The notes below the pieces were generated by a model. The model was not told the DNA's origin. It was given only the letters and a program-made list of their open reading frames with translations, and ran no database searches. Shown here in pieces: positions 1 to 9,358 of a stretch of DNA of 64,000 nt; position 1 is the stretch's first letter, and each line of letters begins with the position of its first letter. The position numbers and the translations under genes are program-made. This DNA comes from CAVRQM01 sp963756975. GTDB lineage: Bacteria; Pseudomonadota; Alphaproteobacteria; Acetobacterales; Acetobacteraceae. The stretch spans positions 310,001-374,000 of the forward strand of contig CAVWPS010000002.1 in NCBI GenBank assembly GCA_963756975.1, read 5' to 3'.

Positions 1-1
1 C

Positions 2-1456
2 GTCGCCGTCGCGGCCGTCGCCATCGTCACGGCCGCCGGCTGGTCGTTGCGCGACATCGTACCCGGCGAGGCGATGGGCATGGTGTTCCTCGCCCTGGTC
101 GTCAGCGCGGCCAGCCTGCGCGGACTCGCGTTGGCGCTCGGCACGGCGGCGATGAGCTTCGTCGCGTGGGATGTCGGCTTCCTGCCGCCGGTCGGCAAAC
201 TCACCATCGGCAGCCCCCGCGACGTGATCGCGCTGGCCGTGTTCACGCTGGTCGCCGTCGTCACCGGCGGTCTGGCGGGGCGGCTGCGGCGGGAGGCGCG
301 GGCGGGACAGGCGCGGATCGAGGGACTTCGGCGCATCGCCGGGTTCAGCCGCAAGCTCGCCGCCGCGCCGACCGAAAGCGACCTGACGGCCGAAATCGCG
401 CGACAGGCCGCGTCCGTCGTCGGCCAGGCGGCGGTCCTGATCGAGACCGATGCCGGGCTGGCGGTCCAGGCGAGCGCGCCGGCGGCGGCCGAACTCGACG
501 CCGGTGCGTGGGCGGCGGCGCAATGGGCGCACGATCAGGCGGAGCCGGCGGGCCAGGGCACCAGCACGCTGCCATCGGCGTCGTGGCGGTTCCTGCCGAT
601 GCGGACCGTGCGCGGGCTGCTAGGCGTGCTCGGCGTGCGCGCGACCGGCGGCGACGTGTCCGCGTCGGCGTTGCAGGCGCTTGAGACGCTGGCCGACCAG
701 GCGGCGGTGGCGCTGGAACGGGTGCGGCTCGCGGGGCAGGCGGCGCGCGGGGCGGCGCTGGAGGAGACGCAGAAGCTGCGGACCGCCCTCCTCGGCTCGT
801 TGTCGCACGATCTGCGGACGCCGCTGGCCGGGATCAGGGGTGCCGCCGAGACGTTGCGCGCCAACTTCGATGGCCTGGACGCGCCGACCCGTGCCGACCT
901 GCTGGCCGCGATCGAGCAGGATATCGGCCGAATGACCCGGTTCCTGGCCAACATCACCGACCTGACGCGGCTCGAAAGCGGGCAGGTCATGCCGCGCCTC
1001 GCCGACGTCGCGGTGGGCGAGCTGATCGAGGCGGCGGTGGCCCGCGTGCCGGACGCGATGCACACGCGGGTCAGCCTGCCGGATGGGCCGGCGACCGTGC
1101 GGGCGGATGCGGCGCTGCTGGAACAGGTGCTGGTCAACGTGCTCGACAACGCCGTGCGGTACGCGCCGGAGGGCTCGATGGTCGCCGTCCGGGTGACGCG
1201 GCGGGGTGCGACGATCGCGATCTCCGTCGTCGACGAGGGCGTCGGCATCGCGGCCGACGACCTGACCCACGTGTTCGACAGTTTCGCGCGGGCCAAACGC
1301 GGCGACCGGGTGGCCCCGGGCCTGGGCCTCGGGCTCGCGATCGCGCGCGGCATGACCGAAGCCATGGGCGGCACGATCACCGCCACCAGCCCACGGCCGG
1401 ACGCGCCGCGCGGGGGCGCACCCGGGACGGCGATCACGATCGTCCTGCCCGCGTGA
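2..1456 (+). CDS. kdpD: KdpD-type sensor histidine kinase, 5' end outside window
   Basis: This is the C-terminal part of a membrane sensor kinase for turgor or potassium control. The frame is open from base 2, so the N-terminal universal-stress and KdpD domains lie upstream of the window. Visible in order are hydrophobic segments of the DUF4118 type (motif FLPPVGKLTI), a GAF-like region, a HisKA box with the phospho-acceptor histidine in SLSHDLRTPLAG, and an HATPase domain with N (LVNVLDNAVRYAPE), G1 (DEGVGI) and G2 (GLGLGLAIA) boxes. The kdpE-like regulator starts 10 bases downstream, supporting a KdpDE pair. No kdpFABC pump genes are visible, so the target operon is presumably upstream or elsewhere. 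Confidence 0.88.
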   Translation, partial: VAVAAVAIVTAAGWSLRDIVPGEAMGMVFLALVVSAASLRGLALALGTAAMSFVAWDVGFLPPVGKLTIGSPRDVIALAVFTLVAVVTGGLAGRLRREARAGQARIEGLRRIAGFSRKLAAAPTESDLTAEIARQAASVVGQAAVLIETDAGLAVQASAPAAAELDAGAWAAAQWAHDQAEPAGQGTSTLPSASWRFLPMRTVRGLLGVLGVRATGGDVSASALQALETLADQAAVALERVRLAGQAARGAALEETQKLRTALLGSLSHDLRTPLAGIRGAAETLRANFDGLDAPTRADLLAAIEQDIGRMTRFLANITDLTRLESGQVMPRLADVAVGELIEAAVARVPDAMHTRVSLPDGPATVRADAALLEQVLVNVLDNAVRYAPEGSMVAVRVTRRGATIAISVVDEGVGIAADDLTHVFDSFARAKRGDRVAPGLGLGLAIARGMTEAMGGTITATSPRPDAPRGGAPGTAITIVLPA

Positions 1457-1466
1457 GGAGAGTGGC

Positions 1467-2144
1467 GTGACCGGTGCCAGCGTGCTCGTCATCGACGACG
1501 AACCGCAGATGCACCGCTTCCTCGGCCCCGCCCTGACCGCCGCCGGTTTCTCGGTCGACCGCGCCGACACCGCCGCCGAGGGGCTGCGGCTGGCCGCGAG
1601 CCGGAGCCCGGATTGCGTGCTGCTCGACCTCGGGCTGCCGGACATGGACGGACAGGCGGTGCTCACCCGATTGCGGGCGTTCAGCGCGGTGCCGGTGATC
1701 GTGGTGTCGGCCCGCGACCGGGAGGCGGACAAGATCGCCGCGCTGGACGGCGGGGCCGACGACTACGTGGAAAAACCCTTCGGCGTGGGCGAGCTGGTGG
1801 CGCGCATCCGGGCGGCGCTGCGGCGTCGCCGGGCCGAGGACGCGGTGCCCGAAGTGCTCGACGCCGGGCCGCTGCGGGTCGATTTTGCGCGCCGCACGGT
1901 GACGGTCGACGGGACCGCCGTGTCGCTCAGCGGCCGGGAATACGATTTGCTTGCGATGCTGGCGGAGAACGCCGGACGGGTGCTGACCCACCGCCACCTG
2001 CTGACGGCGGTATGGGGCCCGGCGCATGTCGAGGATGTCGCGTATCTGCGGGTCTATGTCGGCCATCTGCGCCAAAAACTGGGGACGGCCGCCGGACTGC
2101 TCGCGACCGAACCCGGGGTCGGGTACCGGTTGCGGGACGGGTAG
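1467..2144 (+). CDS. kdpE: KdpE-type response regulator (OmpR/PhoB family)
   Basis: A 225-aa two-component regulator, cytoplasmic and DNA-binding. The receiver domain (about residues 5-115) shows the acidic pair in IDDEPQMH, the phospho-acceptor Asp in LLDLGLPDMDG and the conserved Lys in VEKPFG. The C-terminal winged helix (about 128-223) has the typical end VGYRLRDG. The start is GTG at 1467, preceded by a good GAGGAG ribosome site that overlaps the end of kdpD, so the two are almost certainly co-transcribed. By family knowledge it would activate a Kdp potassium pump when phosphorylated by KdpD. Confidence 0.92.
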   Translation: MTGASVLVIDDEPQMHRFLGPALTAAGFSVDRADTAAEGLRLAASRSPDCVLLDLGLPDMDGQAVLTRLRAFSAVPVIVVSARDREADKIAALDGGADDYVEKPFGVGELVARIRAALRRRRAEDAVPEVLDAGPLRVDFARRTVTVDGTAVSLSGREYDLLAMLAENAGRVLTHRHLLTAVWGPAHVEDVAYLRVYVGHLRQKLGTAAGLLATEPGVGYRLRDG

Positions 2145-2215
2145 CGCCCCTCACGCGCGCAAAGGACACGCTTGCGGGGGTGGTCCGGCCCGCGATTTCG
2201 GCCGAAGCTCGGGTC

Positions 2216-3643
2216 ATGCCGTCCCCGCCTGACCGCCGCTACCGCCTGACCGCGCTGATCGTCGCGTCCGCGTTGCTGATGGAGCAGCTCGACGCGACCG
2301 TGCTGTCGACCGCCCTGCCCGCGATGGCGAAAAGCTTCGGCGCCGACCCGGTGCGGATGAACGTGGCGCTGACGTCCTACCTGCTCAGCCTCGCCGTGTT
2401 CATCCCCGCCAGCGGCCGCATCGCCGACCGCTACGGCAGCCGCACCGTGTTCTGCTCGGCGATCGCGCTGTTCACCATCGGATCGATTCTGTGCGGCCAA
2501 TCGGGCGGCGTGGCGGAGCTGGTCGGTGCCCGCATCGTCCAGGGCATCGGCGGCGCGATGATGGTGCCGGTCGGGCGGCTGGTCATCCTGCGCTCGACCG
2601 CGAAATCGGACCTCGTCTCGGCGATGGCGTGGCTGCTGGTGCCGGCCACGATCGGGCCGCTGCTCGGGCCGCCGCTGGGCGGATTTCTCGTCACTTACGT
2701 CTCGTGGCGCTGGATCTTCTGGATCAACGTCCCGATCGGCATCGTCGGCATCGCGCTCGCGTGGTGGCGGATCGAGCAGGTGCGCGTGCCGGACGCGGGA
2801 CCGCTCGACCTGCTCGGCATGCTGCTGTCGGGCACGTGCCTCGCCTCGGTCATGTTCGGGCTGGAGCTTGCGGCGCGCGGTGCCGGTGCGGGCGGGTTTT
2901 CGACGCTGCTGATCTTGTGCGGCACCATCTCGGGCGGGCTGTACTGGCTGTATGCGCGCCACCAGCCGAGGCCGTTGCTGGAGATGCGGCTGCTGCGCAT
3001 CCCGACCTTCGCCATCTCGGTCGTCAGCGGATCGCTGTTCCGCATCGCGATCGGGGCCGTGCCGTTCCTGCTCCCGCTGCTGCTGCAGCTCGGGTTCGGG
3101 CTGTCGGCGGCCAACAGCGGTGCCATCACCTTCGCCACCGCCGCCGGGTCGCTCGGGATGCGCGCGTTCGCCAAGCCAATTCTGCGGCGGTTCGGGTTCC
3201 GCCGGATCCTCGTCTACAACGGTCTAATCGGAATGCTGCTGCTGATCGTCGTCTCGCAGTTCCGTCCCGACTGGCCGCGCCCGGTCCTGTACGGCGTGCT
3301 GCTGTGCATGGGGTTCTTCCAGTCGCTGCAATTCACGTCGTACAACACGATCGCCTACGCCGACGTGCCGCCGCCGATGATGAGCAGTGCGACGAGTTTC
3401 TACGCGACGTTCCAGCAGATCTCCCTCTCGCTCGGCATCACCGTCGCCGCCGGCGTGCTCGGCGCGGTCAGCACGCTGTCGGGGCATGCGGTGCCGACGC
3501 TGTGGGACTTTTCCGCGGCGACACTGGCGGTGGCGTTCGTCGGGCTGATGGCGGCACCGGCCGGGCTGCGGCTGCCGGCCGACGCGGGCGAGGAGCTTTC
3601 GGGGCACGACGCGATGCGCACCATGCGTCCGCCGCCCAGGTAG
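2216..3643 (+). CDS. MFS transporter, DHA2 (EmrB/QacA-like) drug or metabolite exporter
   Basis: A 475-aa multi-spanning inner-membrane proton antiporter. The ATG at 2216 puts the first helix right after a short cytoplasmic tail. Motif D1 (LDATVLSTALP) in helix 1, motif A (GRIADRYGSRTVF) in loop 2-3 and the WRWIFWINVPIG motif mark the 14-helix DHA2 family. The frame is open far upstream, but there it only shadows kdpE. It follows kdpE by 71 bases and ends 6 bases from the convergent ETF-QO gene. The substrate cannot be told from the sequence. Confidence 0.85.
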   Translation: MPSPPDRRYRLTALIVASALLMEQLDATVLSTALPAMAKSFGADPVRMNVALTSYLLSLAVFIPASGRIADRYGSRTVFCSAIALFTIGSILCGQSGGVAELVGARIVQGIGGAMMVPVGRLVILRSTAKSDLVSAMAWLLVPATIGPLLGPPLGGFLVTYVSWRWIFWINVPIGIVGIALAWWRIEQVRVPDAGPLDLLGMLLSGTCLASVMFGLELAARGAGAGGFSTLLILCGTISGGLYWLYARHQPRPLLEMRLLRIPTFAISVVSGSLFRIAIGAVPFLLPLLLQLGFGLSAANSGAITFATAAGSLGMRAFAKPILRRFGFRRILVYNGLIGMLLLIVVSQFRPDWPRPVLYGVLLCMGFFQSLQFTSYNTIAYADVPPPMMSSATSFYATFQQISLSLGITVAAGVLGAVSTLSGHAVPTLWDFSAATLAVAFVGLMAAPAGLRLPADAGEELSGHDAMRTMRPPPR

Positions 3644-3649
3644 CGCGGA

Positions 3650-5254
3650 TTACATGCCGCCGGGATAGACCGGCCCGCCGCCGCCCTCCGGCACCGACCA
3701 GTCGATGTTCTCCGTCGGATCCTTGATGTCGCAGGTTTTGCAGTGGACGCAGTTCTGCGCGTTGATCTGCAGCCGGTGGTGGCCGCCGTCCGTCTCCACA
3801 GCCTCGTACACGCCGGCGGGGCAATAGCGGCTCTCCGGGCTCGCGTACGTGTCGTAGTTGACGCTCTCCCACCGCGCCGGATCGCGCAGCCGCAGATGGA
3901 CCGGCTGGTTTTCCTCGTGGTTGGTGTTGCTGAGGAACACCGAGGACAGCTTGTCGAACGTGAGCACGCCATCGGGCTTCGGGTACGCGATCGGCTTTTC
4001 GTCGCGCGCGGGTTTCAGCGTCTCGTGGTCCGGGTGCGTGTGCTTGAACGTCCAGGGCGCACGGCCGCGCAGGACGAACGTGTCGACCGCCGAATACGCG
4101 ATCGCGCCGTACAGGCCGAGCTTGCCGAAGCTGGGCCGGATGTTTCGCGCCGCCTTCAGTTCAGCGCCAAGCCAGCTGTCGTGGAAGCGCGTCGTGTAGC
4201 TCGCCGGCTCCGCGTCGCCGGCGGTCAGGGCCGCGTCCACCGCCTCGGCCGCCAGCATCCCGGACTTCATCGCGCAGTGCGTGCCCTTGATCTTCGGGGC
4301 GTTCAGGAAGCCCGCCGCATCGCCGACCAGGCAGCCGCCCGGGAACGTCAGCTTCGGGATGCTCTGCCAGCCGCCCTCGCTCAATGCGCGCGCACCGTAG
4401 CCGATCCGCCGCCCGCCCTCGAAATGGCCGCGCACGGCGGGATGCGTCTTGAACCGCTGCATCTCGTCGAACGGCGACAGATACGGATTGTCGTAGTCCA
4501 GGCCGACGACGAACCCGTAGCTGACCAGATTGTCGCCGAAATGGTAGAGCCACGAGCCGCCATACGTGCCGGCGTCGAGCGGCCAGCCGATGCTGTGCTC
4601 GATCAGCCCGGGCTTGTGATTGCCAGCCGGTATCTCCCACAGCTCCTTGATGCCGAGCGCGTAGGTTTGCGGCGCGATCCCGTCGCGCAACGAGAACTGC
4701 GTCATCAGCATCTTCGACAGGCTGCCGCGACAGCCCTCGGCGAAGATCGTGTGCGTCGCGCGCAGCTCCATCCCCGGCTGATGCTGCGCGGTCGGCTCGC
4801 CGTCGCGCCCGACGCCCATGTCGCCGGTCGCGACACCGACCACGCGGCCATCCTCGATCAGCAGCTCGGCGGCCGCGAAACCGGGGTAGATTTCGATGCC
4901 CATCGCCTCCGCCTGCGCGCCCATCCAGCGGACGACGTTGCCGAGCGAGACGACGTAGTTGCCGTGATTGCGCATTTGCGGCGGCGTCGGGAGCTTGATC
5001 GCACGGGTTTTGGTGAGGAACAGGAAACGGTCCTCGCCGGCCTTCGTCTCCAGCGGTGCGCCGAGCGCCGCCCAATCGGGCAGCAATTCGTCCAGCGCGC
5101 GCGGCTCGATCACGGCACCCGACAGGATGTGCGCGCCGACCTCGGAGCCTTTCTCGACGACGCAGATCGTCGCGTCGGGGCGCAACTGCCGCAACCGGAT
5201 CGCCGCCGACAGCCCGGCGGGGCCGGCGCCCACGATCACGACGTCGAACGCCAT
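3650..5254 (-). CDS. Electron transfer flavoprotein-ubiquinone oxidoreductase
   Basis: A 534-aa membrane-associated flavoprotein passing electrons from reduced ETF to ubiquinone, the usual family size. The N-terminal FAD motif VIVGAGPAGLSAA sits at residues 6-18. The C-terminal 4Fe-4S module shows cysteines in RYCPAGVYE and NCVHCKTCDIKDPTENIDW, the family hallmark. The start was chosen at the ATG before the FAD motif, because the longer open frame upstream covers a palindromic repeat and the acyl-CoA dehydrogenase gene. It lies 14 bases downstream of that dehydrogenase in one minus-strand operon, so it drains electrons from beta-oxidation into the respiratory chain. Confidence 0.95.
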   Translation of the reverse strand: MAFDVVIVGAGPAGLSAAIRLRQLRPDATICVVEKGSEVGAHILSGAVIEPRALDELLPDWAALGAPLETKAGEDRFLFLTKTRAIKLPTPPQMRNHGNYVVSLGNVVRWMGAQAEAMGIEIYPGFAAAELLIEDGRVVGVATGDMGVGRDGEPTAQHQPGMELRATHTIFAEGCRGSLSKMLMTQFSLRDGIAPQTYALGIKELWEIPAGNHKPGLIEHSIGWPLDAGTYGGSWLYHFGDNLVSYGFVVGLDYDNPYLSPFDEMQRFKTHPAVRGHFEGGRRIGYGARALSEGGWQSIPKLTFPGGCLVGDAAGFLNAPKIKGTHCAMKSGMLAAEAVDAALTAGDAEPASYTTRFHDSWLGAELKAARNIRPSFGKLGLYGAIAYSAVDTFVLRGRAPWTFKHTHPDHETLKPARDEKPIAYPKPDGVLTFDKLSSVFLSNTNHEENQPVHLRLRDPARWESVNYDTYASPESRYCPAGVYEAVETDGGHHRLQINAQNCVHCKTCDIKDPTENIDWSVPEGGGGPVYPGGM

Positions 5255-5268
5255 CGCCTCTCGTTCGG

Positions 5269-7116
5269 TCAAAATGCAGCCTCCTGAAAATCCATCAACG
5301 ACGCTTTGCCTGCCTTGATCGCGGCGTACAGCCCGGCGGTCTGCGGGAGGACGCGCTCCATGTAGAAGCGGGCGGTGTCGAGTTTTGCCCGATAAAAACC
5401 TGCGTCGACGGACCCCCCACCCCAACCCTCCCCCGCAAGGGGGGAGGGAGACGCTTGCTGCACCCTCCCCCCCTGCGGGGGAGGGCCGGGGTGGGGGGTG
5501 GCGGCCAGCGCGTCGCCCGCGACACGCGCCATGCGAACCCACATGAACCCGACCGCCACCAAGCCGAACAGCCGCAAATAGTCCGTGGCGGCAGCCGCCC
5601 CTTCCTCGGGATCGCGCAACCCGCGCTCCGCGATCAGCGCCGTCGCACCCTGCAGCCCTTTGAACGCGCGCTCGAACCCCGCGACCATCGGATCGGCCCG
5701 GTGCGCCTCGATGAATGCCGCGACCGGGTGAAAGAACGTCCGCAGCAGCCGGCCGTTATGCGCGCCGAGTTTGCGCCCGACGAGATCGAGCGCCTGGATG
5801 CCGTTGGCCCCCTCGTAGATCATCGCGATCCGCGCATCGCGCACGTACTGCTCCATGCCGTGATCGCGGATGTAGCCGTGGCCGCCGTAGACCTGCACGC
5901 CGAGGCTCGCGGCCTCGAAACCGAGATCGGTGAACAGGGCTTTGACGATCGGCGTCATCAGCGCGGTGAAATCGGCCGCGTCCTCGCGCAACGCCGCATC
6001 TTCGCTGTGAAGCGTGTCGAGCGAACCGGCGACCCAAAGACCGAGTGCGCGAAACCCCTCGGTGTACGCGCGCATCGTCAGCAGGGAGCGGCGGATGTCG
6101 GGGTGGACGATGATCGGGTCGGCGGCGAGATCGGGCCGTTTCGCGCCGGATACCGAACGCCCCTGCAGCCGGTCGCGCGCGTAGGCGACGGCACCCTGAT
6201 ACGACGCCTCGGCGACACCCAGCCCCTGGATGCCGACCGCGAGACGCTCCGCGTTCATCATGGTGAACATCGCCTGCATCCCGCGATGCAAGTCGCCGAC
6301 CAGCCAGCCGGTGGCGTCGTCGAACGCGATCTGGCACGTGGCCGACGCGCGCAGCCCCATCTTGTGCTCCAGCGCCGTGCACACGACGCCGTTGCGCGCC
6401 CGCGTGTCCGGCAGGAATTTCGGGACCAGGAACATCGACACGCCCTTGATCCCTTTCGGCGCGTCCGGCGTCCGCGCCAGCACCAGATGGATCACGTTCT
6501 CCGTCAGATCGTGGTCGCCGGCGCTGATGAAGATCTTCGAGCCGGTGATCCGGTAGCTGCCGTCGTCCTGCGTCACCGCGCGCGTCCGCAGCAGGCCGAG
6601 ATCGGTGCCGCATTGGGCTTCCGTCAGGCACATCGTCCCGGACCACGTGCCGTCCACCAGCTTCGGCAGATACGCCTGCTTCAGCGCGTCGCTGCCGTGC
6701 GCCTGCAACGCCTGCGCGGCCCCGTGCGTCAGGCCGGGATACAGGCTGAACGACAGGTTCGCCGCACAGATCATCTCCTCGACGAGCTTGTTCACGCTCT
6801 CGGGCAAGCCCTGCCCGCCCCACTCCGGATCGCTCGCGACGGAATTCCAGCCGCCGTCGCGGAACGCGTCGTAGGCGGCGCGGAATCCATCCGGCGTTCG
6901 CACGACGCCGTTCTCCAGCGTGCATCCTTCCGCGTCGCCGCTCGCGTTGATCGGCAGCAGCATTTCGGTCGCGAGCGTCGCCGCCGCCTCCAGCACGCTG
7001 TCGATCAGTTCGGGCGACAGATCGGCGAAGCGCGGGATCGACGTCAGGTTTTCGAGCCCGTGCAGCTCCCGCAGGCAGAACCGCATGTCGCGCAAGGGTG
7101 CCGTATACGTCTGCAT
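5269..7116 (-). CDS. Acyl-CoA dehydrogenase (DmdC/AcdA-type, C-terminal extension)
   Basis: A 615-aa FAD enzyme for the first oxidation step on acyl-CoA. It has the long form with a C-terminal helical domain, like 3-methylmercaptopropionyl-CoA dehydrogenases. Seen are MCLTEAQCGTDLG (about 162-174), ITGSKIFISAGDHD (190-203), YGGHGYIRDHGMEQYVRD (410-427) and the candidate catalytic Glu435 in MIYEGANGIQ. Residues about 540-571 are odd: a Pro/Gly-rich stretch encoded by a palindromic repeat that keeps the frame (see repeat entry). The ATG overlaps the stop of the FadB-like gene by one base, implying translational coupling. The true substrate chain length is unknown. Confidence 0.92.
   Translation of the reverse strand: MQTYTAPLRDMRFCLRELHGLENLTSIPRFADLSPELIDSVLEAAATLATEMLLPINASGDAEGCTLENGVVRTPDGFRAAYDAFRDGGWNSVASDPEWGGQGLPESVNKLVEEMICAANLSFSLYPGLTHGAAQALQAHGSDALKQAYLPKLVDGTWSGTMCLTEAQCGTDLGLLRTRAVTQDDGSYRITGSKIFISAGDHDLTENVIHLVLARTPDAPKGIKGVSMFLVPKFLPDTRARNGVVCTALEHKMGLRASATCQIAFDDATGWLVGDLHRGMQAMFTMMNAERLAVGIQGLGVAEASYQGAVAYARDRLQGRSVSGAKRPDLAADPIIVHPDIRRSLLTMRAYTEGFRALGLWVAGSLDTLHSEDAALREDAADFTALMTPIVKALFTDLGFEAASLGVQVYGGHGYIRDHGMEQYVRDARIAMIYEGANGIQALDLVGRKLGAHNGRLLRTFFHPVAAFIEAHRADPMVAGFERAFKGLQGATALIAERGLRDPEEGAAAATDYLRLFGLVAVGFMWVRMARVAGDALAATPHPGPPPQGGRVQQASPSPLAGEGWGGGSVDAGFYRAKLDTARFYMERVLPQTAGLYAAIKAGKASLMDFQEAAF
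5412..5499. repeat. REP-like palindromic element inside the acyl-CoA dehydrogenase gene
   Basis: Two inverted arms, 5412-5449 and 5462-5499, match at about 34 of 38 positions when one is reverse-complemented. Each arm is itself a hairpin of CCCTCCCCC-type and GGGGGAGGG-type runs. Translated on the minus strand it gives a Pro/Gly-rich peptide containing PHPGPPPQGG and SPLAGEGWGGG, which interrupts an otherwise conserved domain without changing frame. A single-hairpin relative of this element lies at 50454-50476. Confidence 0.85.
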
Positions 7117-9358
7117 CAGTTGCGCAACGGCTTGCCGGTGTCGAGCACGTGCTCGATCCGCGCCAGGGTTTTCCGCGTTTTCACCAGCGTCATGAACTCC
7201 GCCCGTTCCAGCGCCAACAGCTCGTCCTCCGTGACGTCGTCCAGCATGTCGGCGTGGCCGCCGGACAGTACGCGGGCCAGGCCCGACGCCACCGTCACAT
7301 CGTGAGATGTGGCGATCCCCCGCTTGCGAAACCCCTCGGCGGCCATCGTCATGCCGAGATAGCCCGAAGGGCCGGGCAAGCGAAATACGGGCCTTTCAGG
7401 CGGGACATACCCGTCCACCAGTTCCAACGCCCGCGCCTTGGCCGCCGCCAGCAGCCGGTCGCGGTTCATCACGATGCGGTCGCCGCCGCGCAGATAGCGC
7501 AGCTCCCGAGCATGCGCGGCACTCTTGCTGACCGTCGCCGTGCTCACCTGCTCGAATACTTTCGACACGGCCGGCATCGGTCCACGAGGCAGGTCGTCGC
7601 GCCACCGTGACAAAAGCTCGCCGGAGCCGCCCCAGCCGGGCACCAGCCCGACGCCGCACTCGACCAAACCGATATACGTCTCCGCGTGCGCCACCACCGC
7701 GTCCGCGTGCAGCACGATCTCGCAGCCGCCGCCGAGCGCCAGTCCGGCCGGGGCCGCGACAACCGGGAACGGCGCGTATTTCAACGCCTTGAACGCGCGC
7801 TGGCCGCCGTCGATCAGCGTCTCGATCTCGCCCCAGGCGGCGATGTTGGCCGCGAACAGGGCCATGCCGAGATTCGCGCCGGCGGAGAAATTGTCCGCCT
7901 CGCCGTACAGCACCAATGCGCGGTATTTCTCGCCGACCAGCGCGATCGACTGGCCCAGCAATTCCATGATCGCCTGATCGAAGCTGCCCATCTTGCTGGT
8001 CAGCTCGAAGCACGCGACGCCGTCGCCGATGTCCCACAGCGTCGCCGACCCGTTCCGCAACAAGGGTTTTCCGCGCGCACGAACATCGGCCAGCAACAGC
8101 ACGCCGTCCGGCCGTTCGATATCGCGATACACCCCGTCGAAGCCGAGCGCCTGTCCGGTCCGATAGAACTTCTGGCCGAGGCGCAGCAACGGCGGCACGT
8201 CCACGCCATCCGCTTCCAAACGCGATAAAAACCAGTCGACGCCGAGCGCGTCGATCATTTCGAACGGCCCGCGCTTCCACGCGTAGCCGAGCCGCATCGC
8301 CGCATCGACCGCGCAGATATCGTCGCCGATTTCGGGTGCGACGCGCGCGGCATAGGCGAGCGTGCGGCCGAGCACGCGCCATGCGTACACGCTCAACGGC
8401 CCCGTCCCGCTCAGCAGCGCTTTCAGATCACGCCCGTCCGGCACATCGACCGTCCTCGCGGCGCGGTACTCGCCGGTGACGAGATCGATCGCCTCCTTCC
8501 CGCGCCCGCTCGCGCGATCGAGCCGGTAGAACCCGCCGCGCCCTTTCCGTCCGGTCCGCCCGTCCGCGATCATCGCCGTCAGCAGCGCGATGGTCGCGAA
8601 CGCTCGCGTGAAACGGGTCGCCGGCCGGCAACAGGCGGCCGAGCGTGCCCAGCAATGTGCGGCATCAGATCGAGCCCGACCAGATCGAGCAGCCCGAACA
8701 CACCGGTCTTCGGGATCCCCATCGGCCGGCCGACGACGGCATCCGCCTCCTCGACCGAAATGCCGAGGTCGATCGCCTCGTTGACGCCGAGTTGGAGCCA
8801 ATACGTGCCGATCCGGTTGGCGATGAAACCCGGCGCATCCTTGCACCGCACCACTGTCTTGCCGAGCATCCGGTCGCAGAAGTCGGCGACCCGCGCTGCA
8901 TCGTTTGCCGGACCTGTGACCAGTTCCAATAGGCGCATGTAGCGCGGCGGGTTGAAGAAGTGCGTGACGCAGAAATCCGCCGCGAACGTGTCCGGCATTC
9001 CGTCGATCAGCGCCGACAACGGGATCGTGCTGGTGTTCGACGACACCGGCGTGCCGGGCCGGCGCACCGCGTCGATGCGGCGATACAGCGCGTGCTTCGC
9101 GTCCAGCCGCTCCGTGATCGCCTCGACGATCCAGTCGCAATCCGCGATGCCGGAGAGATCGTCGCTGTCCCCGGTCTGGATCAGCTTGGCGGCCGACGGG
9201 ACCATGAACGGTGCCGGCTCCGTCTTCAGCATCCTCGCCACGGCCTCGGCCGCGCGCGTCCCGAGATCCAGCAGCAGGACCGGCACGCCGGCATTGGCGA
9301 TCTGGGCCGCGATCGCCGCGCCCATCACGCCGGCCCCGATGACGCAGACGCGCCGCAT
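7116..9358 (-). pseudogene. FadB/FadN-like 3-hydroxyacyl-CoA dehydrogenase/enoyl-CoA hydratase with two frame breaks
   Basis: Bifunctional beta-oxidation enzyme with the dehydrogenase domain first and the hydratase second. The ATG at 9358 overlaps the thiolase stop. The NAD motif CVIGAGVMGAAIA lies at the N-terminus, FFNPPRYMRLLELV follows, and the C-terminal crotonase region shows FSAGANLGM and GGGCEIVLHAD. The frame breaks near 8648-8650 and again near 8595-8608. Removing one base at each site restores 746 codons with no internal stop, close to the family size of about 790. Both sides of the breaks are intact, so sequencing error or a very recent lesion is likelier than an old pseudogene. 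It sits in an operon with thiolase and acyl-CoA dehydrogenase, joined by one-base stop/start overlaps. Confidence 0.85.

Noticed and set aside
3643..3650. Intrinsic terminator between the MFS gene and ETF-QO
   Set aside because: Only 6 bases separate the genes, and no hairpin with T-run is visible there.
5295..5525. Possible separate small gene across the palindromic repeat
   Set aside because: It is an alternative frame of the repeat within the acyl-CoA dehydrogenase gene, with no ribosome site.
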